Shown: positions 60,062 through 64,000 of the stretch, in pieces
How positions within the stretch are numbered: the first letter of the stretch is position 1
Layout of the letters: each line of letters opens with the position of its first letter
DNA from: Phymorhynchus buccinoides
Lineage: Eukaryota > Mollusca > Gastropoda > Neogastropoda > Raphitomidae
Length of the DNA: 64,000 bases
Assembly: GCA_017654935.2 (NCBI GenBank)
Contig: CM065686.1
Location: 27,923,289-27,987,288 of the forward strand
Direction: 5' to 3'
Program-made: the position numbers and the translations under genes
The notes under the pieces: model-generated
What the model was told of the DNA's origin: nothing
The model's database searches: none
The model's input: only the letters and a program-made list of their open reading frames with translations

Positions 60062-61680
60062 TGTGACGAGGGAATGGGTTAAAAGGCTAAGTCTCTAGGG
60101 AAGACTTTTAGTGTGTTAAATTTTCAAGTAGAAAATTTTCCTTTAGCCCACTTCTCTAGGGTATGGGAGATGAGCAACTTTCCCGGCCCCTTTTCATCTA
60201 ATAAATTTATATTTGTGCCCGGGTTCTGGCTCGTATGATTGTAAGAAATACAAGTGGTTGATTTGCTCTAAATGGCAGACAGAGAGAAGTAGGGTTTTAC
60301 ATGAAATTACAAGACTTCCACTCTCATCAGTCTGACCAAAGGGTTCAGAATTATTTGACACTTATATTTTATTTACTCACAAAATCTGCATAAGAGTATG
60401 CAACAATAATAATAAAGCAGCTCAATGGCGCCAAAACAAAATATGAATGAAAAACAATGAAATCCGAAAGGATTTACAAGACTTTTGTCTTTCTAGAAGG
60501 TTAGCCCCAAGCGGGAAGGGTCACTAATATTCTTAGGTGTCCTGGTTTCCAGTTAGTGTTCTTTGGCACTGTCTTAGGGACTTAGCTCATAGCTGTGCTG
60601 AAGTTCCTCCGTAGGGATCGGCGAGTGCTGTGGTGACTTGGCTTGCTCGTCAGGTGAGAGTAGCTCCCAGTCGTTCCGGTTGCGGCGTCGCGGGATGGCA
60701 CGGTTCAGGCGTGGTCTCCTCGCGGATTCGGGGTGCGGGGCGTCTTTGCGGCAGTCCCGTCTTGTTTCCTTGTGAGTCAGGGATGGAACTTCCTGACCAC
60801 AATGCCCTGCTGATAATCACAGGAGAAGGTGGATGTAGATCTCTATGGTTTAGAGACAAGGGGCTTCAGCCGGCAGGGAATTAGTGGATCCCAACCGGCT
60901 AGAAGGCTGCCCTTGTACAATAGCACTAAGAACACATAATCTGAATTTCAGTTACCAAACTGAGATCAGTAAAACATAAAAGGTGTACAGGAATCAACTG
61001 GTATGATTCAGTACCCGGCTAGATCAAAGTCTATGATCAAGCCAACATCACTCTCCATCCAACACCTGGAAAGGAATGTTATCATAGTTAGCAAGGTTGC
61101 AACCCACAGGCTTCCTACTAAAAATATACAAAAGGGTTAGTAGGCATAAAATCCGGTTCTGGTACCAAAAGAGTTAAAGTCAAAAACACACACACAAATA
61201 ATCAGTACACATAATTAGAACAGCATGTTTACCAATTCTTTTCACTGACACATCTACTCCTTATTCATCATTGAACATAGGATCTAGATCAAAAATAGGA
61301 TCAAACAAAAACAAATCTCAATCACTTAGGTTACATTCCAGCCATCAATAATACTCACTAGTTGGGCTATTAGGACTGGCTGGGAGAGAGGTTGATTCTG
61401 CAATGTTGCTCAGCCAGGTTTTGGAGGTCTTGTGAGAGAGAATGTTTAGGTGGGGACTTCCTCACTAGTCAATTTTCCCCCTCCAATTTTAAACACCCGA
61501 GAGCCTATGATTGGTTCATAGCAGTCGACAAGTCATAAGATGACGCTATAATATTATGCATATTAGTACAGAACGATCACGCGCCGGTTACATCACTGGC
61601 ACGTGTCACATTCCTCTCCCTATCGTGATCGGGAAAGGAGATACGGGGAACAAAGGGAGACCGCCAATGTGGGTGTCACA
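60062..61680 (+). mobile_element. Possible LTR / retroelement 5' region
   Basis: Begins TGTGACGAGGG (60062). Candidate ends are CACGTGTCACA (61600-61610) or GGGTGTCACA (61671-61680); both give TGTGAC/GTCACA inverted termini as in LTRs. The region is followed within 25 bp by the repeat shared with the gag locus. No target duplication, second LTR or pol was found, so this is a tentative call. The interior holds no open frame of note. Confidence 0.3.
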
Positions 61681-61702
61681 AGCTGACGGGGAAGGTAAAA
61701 CG

Positions 61703-61850
61703 GGCTTCAAAGAGATAAGCGCCTATAATCGGCAACCGGTTTGATGTTGAATTGTAATTAAAGTGGCGGCCGAATAAAGAAAGGGGAGGGGGGGGGGGGG
61801 TGTAGATAAAGAAAGTGGGGTTGCGCGTGACACATTGTCACAGATATTGC
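61703..61850 (+). repeat. 150-bp repeat shared with the gag locus (26490-26645)
   Basis: Same block order as at 26490: CTTCAAAGAGATA, GCGCCTATAATCGGC, GATGTTGAATTGTAAT, poly(G), GTGTAGATAAAGAAAGT, GTTGCGCG, CATTGTCACAGA. Here it carries an AAGTGGCGGCCGAA segment replaced by different sequence in the other copy. Confidence 0.75.
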
Positions 61851-61854
61851 CTTT

Positions 61855-62110
61855 ATGAGCACAATTGTCAGTGGTGACCCTTGTCCTGAGTATGGAAGAC
61901 ACAACAGCCAACAGACAAAGAAAACCTGTCAGCAGCCAGGAGCAAAGAATGGTGCCTATGTACAGTATCTTCATGGACGTGCCTCCAGCCTCTGTTATCC
62001 ATGGCTGAACAGACATGCAATGAGTTCACCAGTGACAACAGCTGTACTGGATAGTTGTGTAATTTACAAGGAGGGGGAGGGAGTACAAGGACTTTATTCC
62101 TGGCTATGAA
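61855..62110 (+). pseudogene. Unidentified coding remnant
   Basis: ATG frame of 84 codons with four Cys in the first half (DPCPEYGRHNSQQTKKTCQ.., SSLCYPWLNRH). Past its stop near 62110, shifted frames continue with protein-like text (GELLGCIGRLVKLLWEWV, then TIVLKYKSSF) to about 62250. It begins just after the shared repeat, so it may belong to a mobile element, but no family was recognised. Confidence 0.3.
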
Positions 62111-62259
62111 GGTGATCATGCTGGTGAGCTACTTGGTTGTATTGGCAGGCTAGTGAAATTGTTATGGGAGTGGGTGGTGGGGGGTAATCGCTTAGAGCAG
62201 AGTCTGGACACTACAATAGTACTGAAGTACAAAAGCTCCTTTCACAATAAGACTGGATC

Positions 62260-64000
62260 ATCAAGACTCGTATTAGTTTTATCGTTGAGAAGCTACTGAG
62301 GCTGCTATTATTCTCGCGTTAATGCATCCACATAACAAAACCCCATGCCAGCTAAGCACTGGTATCAAGCCTATGGATACAATATCTCATCGACTCATCA
62401 TATAAGTGTTCACGATGGCCAGAACTTGAATAAGACACTTGTTAGAGTGGTCTTCCACCAAGTATGACTAACTTTGAAGCACGATGCTTCTAAGCTCATT
62501 GGCAATGAGACTTTTTTGTGGAAGCAGACTCACTTTGAACAACATGTCATTCCTTTCAACTGTAGCTGGAAATGCGTGGGTCAGCACTTATTACACAACA
62601 TTGTGTACTGGGATCATTGTTGGCACCAGACGAGACCCTGACAATCAGACATCTGTAATGCAGCAATGGGTGTATAGCAGGGCAGCACCCATCTGCACAC
62701 AATTCTGCAAATAAAAGGAGGCTTTGTGTGCAAAAATCTCATGACAGTTACCATCAGAGATTCTGAAAATTTTCACATGATCAAGAGAACATTGTGGACA
62801 TTTAAATTAACCCGTTGAGGACATTTTCAAACAACAAGTTTGTATAGTAATATGTATCTGATCAGTTTCTTAGAATTTGGCCATTGTATTTTGTGCTACA
62901 ATCCCCGACAGGAAGAAGACCCGCTGATTCACTAATAATTGTCTTCTTGAAGTTGCATGCCGCTTGACATTAGTCTGCAATCCAAATGAGAGCACTAAAA
63001 GTACACCTTTCTCTAACAAGAGTGTAAAAGCAAGAAGTACACACCAACAAATCCTCTGATGCTTTCCCCACTCTTTCCCTTCTTCACTCACCCCTCCAAG
63101 CAATGGCACGTCGGCCATTTCACCCACCTATAAAATAATTAATCAACACTGATCGCTGTATTGTACTGCTTGGCGCATAGCAACAAAGGCCAAGCGTTAA
63201 GATGAAGGTTAGAGATGCCATCGGTACTTAGGTTAGCATCTATATAACCATAGGCTAATGTACTAATTATGAGACCGTTACTGCAGAGATTAAAAATATA
63301 TTAAAACAAAAAGTTGAATTATTCAATGCAAATTCAAGGTCAAGCATTTAAGATGAAAGGCTTAGACATAAAATAGGTATCAGTAATTCAATATCCTCTA
63401 TACACCTTAGCTTAGAAGAAAAAAAATAATACCACATAACTTATTTTACGACAGCAGTGCAAAAGTTGAAAAAGTATAGTTGATGCAATAAAATCACATA
63501 CTGAAGGTCAAAGGTCAAGGTCACCAAGGCATACTGAGGAGCACATCAGTTTCATTAAAATAGCAGCACACAAATTCGAAGTGATCCTGTGACATGGTTC
63601 TTAAGATAATTGCCAGGCAAATGAAAGGACACAAAACATTGTGATAGCCCTCTCCGCAGAGTGGCTGGGGGCTAATAAGTACTAAAATAGGATATAATTC
63701 ACATAGTTTCAATCATTTCAGCAAATTATACTGTTTTTCTTACCAAAAAAAGCATTAGATACAAAATAATTATGTTAAGTGCATGATTTTACAGTTCTCT
63801 AGAGTCTCATGGCGGCCATTTTGAATATGACGTCATAACTCAAAATGCCCAACATTTACAACTTGGCTTCCAACGGATTTGGATTCAGCACCCTCAAATC
63901 ATGTTAGATCGACATAAAAACCTAATATATATCACAAAACAAGGTCAAGCTTAATTTCGCCTGGACTACTGTTCTTTTTCGTGTAACAAAATCTATTAGT
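62260..64000. other. Unassigned sequence with GGTCA-rich motifs
   Basis: No gene recognised. AAGGTCAAAGGTCAAGGTCA at 63505-63525 and AAGGTCAAGCATTTAAGATG at 63337 (cf. GGCCAAGCGTTAAGATG at 63188) suggest diverged dispersed repeats. GCGGCCATTTTGAATATGAC (63811-63830) is another repeat-like word. The 76-codon frame at 62484-62714 has no recognised homology. Confidence 0.4.

Noticed and set aside
63505..63525. AAGGTCAAAGGTCAAGGTCA as a nuclear-receptor response element
   Set aside because: GGTCAAGGTCA words recur within dispersed repeats in this window (6232, 6366, 44612), so a repeat origin is the simpler explanation.

Overview
The window is repeat-dense eukaryotic (animal) nuclear DNA. It carries GT-AG splice sites, tRNA-derived SINE-like sequence, L1/Tx1-like, I-like and other LINEs, a Penelope-like element, a gypsy-type gag, a Helitron, several MITEs, and long (CT)n, (CA)n, (GA)n and (ACGC)n tracts. 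This repeat mixture, with (CCGTC)n-type and GGTCAAGGTCA-rich families, suggests a marine lophotrochozoan, most likely a mollusc. That is inference; no species-diagnostic gene is present. No operons, rRNA, tRNA genes or CRISPR arrays were seen.

Assembly layout: two runs of exactly 500 N (10537-11036 and 40623-41122) split the window into three contigs. The last 9.1 kb of the middle contig (about 31507-40622) repeats the first contig (1 to about 7220) in the same order and orientation. Nested insertions are shared, but hundreds of small insertions make the copy about a quarter longer. It looks like an unpolished duplicate (second haplotype or raw-read overlap) placed in tandem by the assembler.

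Contig 1 (1-10536) holds a SINE, a LINE reverse transcriptase fragment split by another retroposon, an L1/Tx1-like fragment, and a 2.7-kb Helitron (5924-8645). Inside the Helitron sits a 1.5-kb fold-back DNA transposon with a perfect 8-bp target duplication. A decayed Penelope-type hammerhead-like motif lies near 9.85 kb.

Contig 2 (11037-40622) holds an I-like LINE relic with RNase H, a long poly(T) block, a second LINE relic (16.6-18.9 kb), a 0.8-kb (ACGC)n block, G-rich low-complexity DNA, a small secreted-peptide ORF (24.6 kb), a broken gypsy-type gag (25.9-27.4 kb), a MITE-like element with repeated TATGGACC boxes, and then the duplicated segment.

Contig 3 (41123-64000) holds the only convincing host coding evidence: a minus-strand exon (44273-44369) with the Cys pattern of P2X7-type C-terminal domains. 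It is phase-compatible with an upstream ATG exon ending at 48041. Also here are a 97-bp higher-order minisatellite, two MITEs, a Penelope-like element lacking its RT fingers/palm core, a near-full-length but frameshifted L1/Tx1-like LINE (53.0-57.65 kb), and a possible LTR/leader region at 60-61.85 kb. Most long open frames are translations of simple repeats and are not genes.
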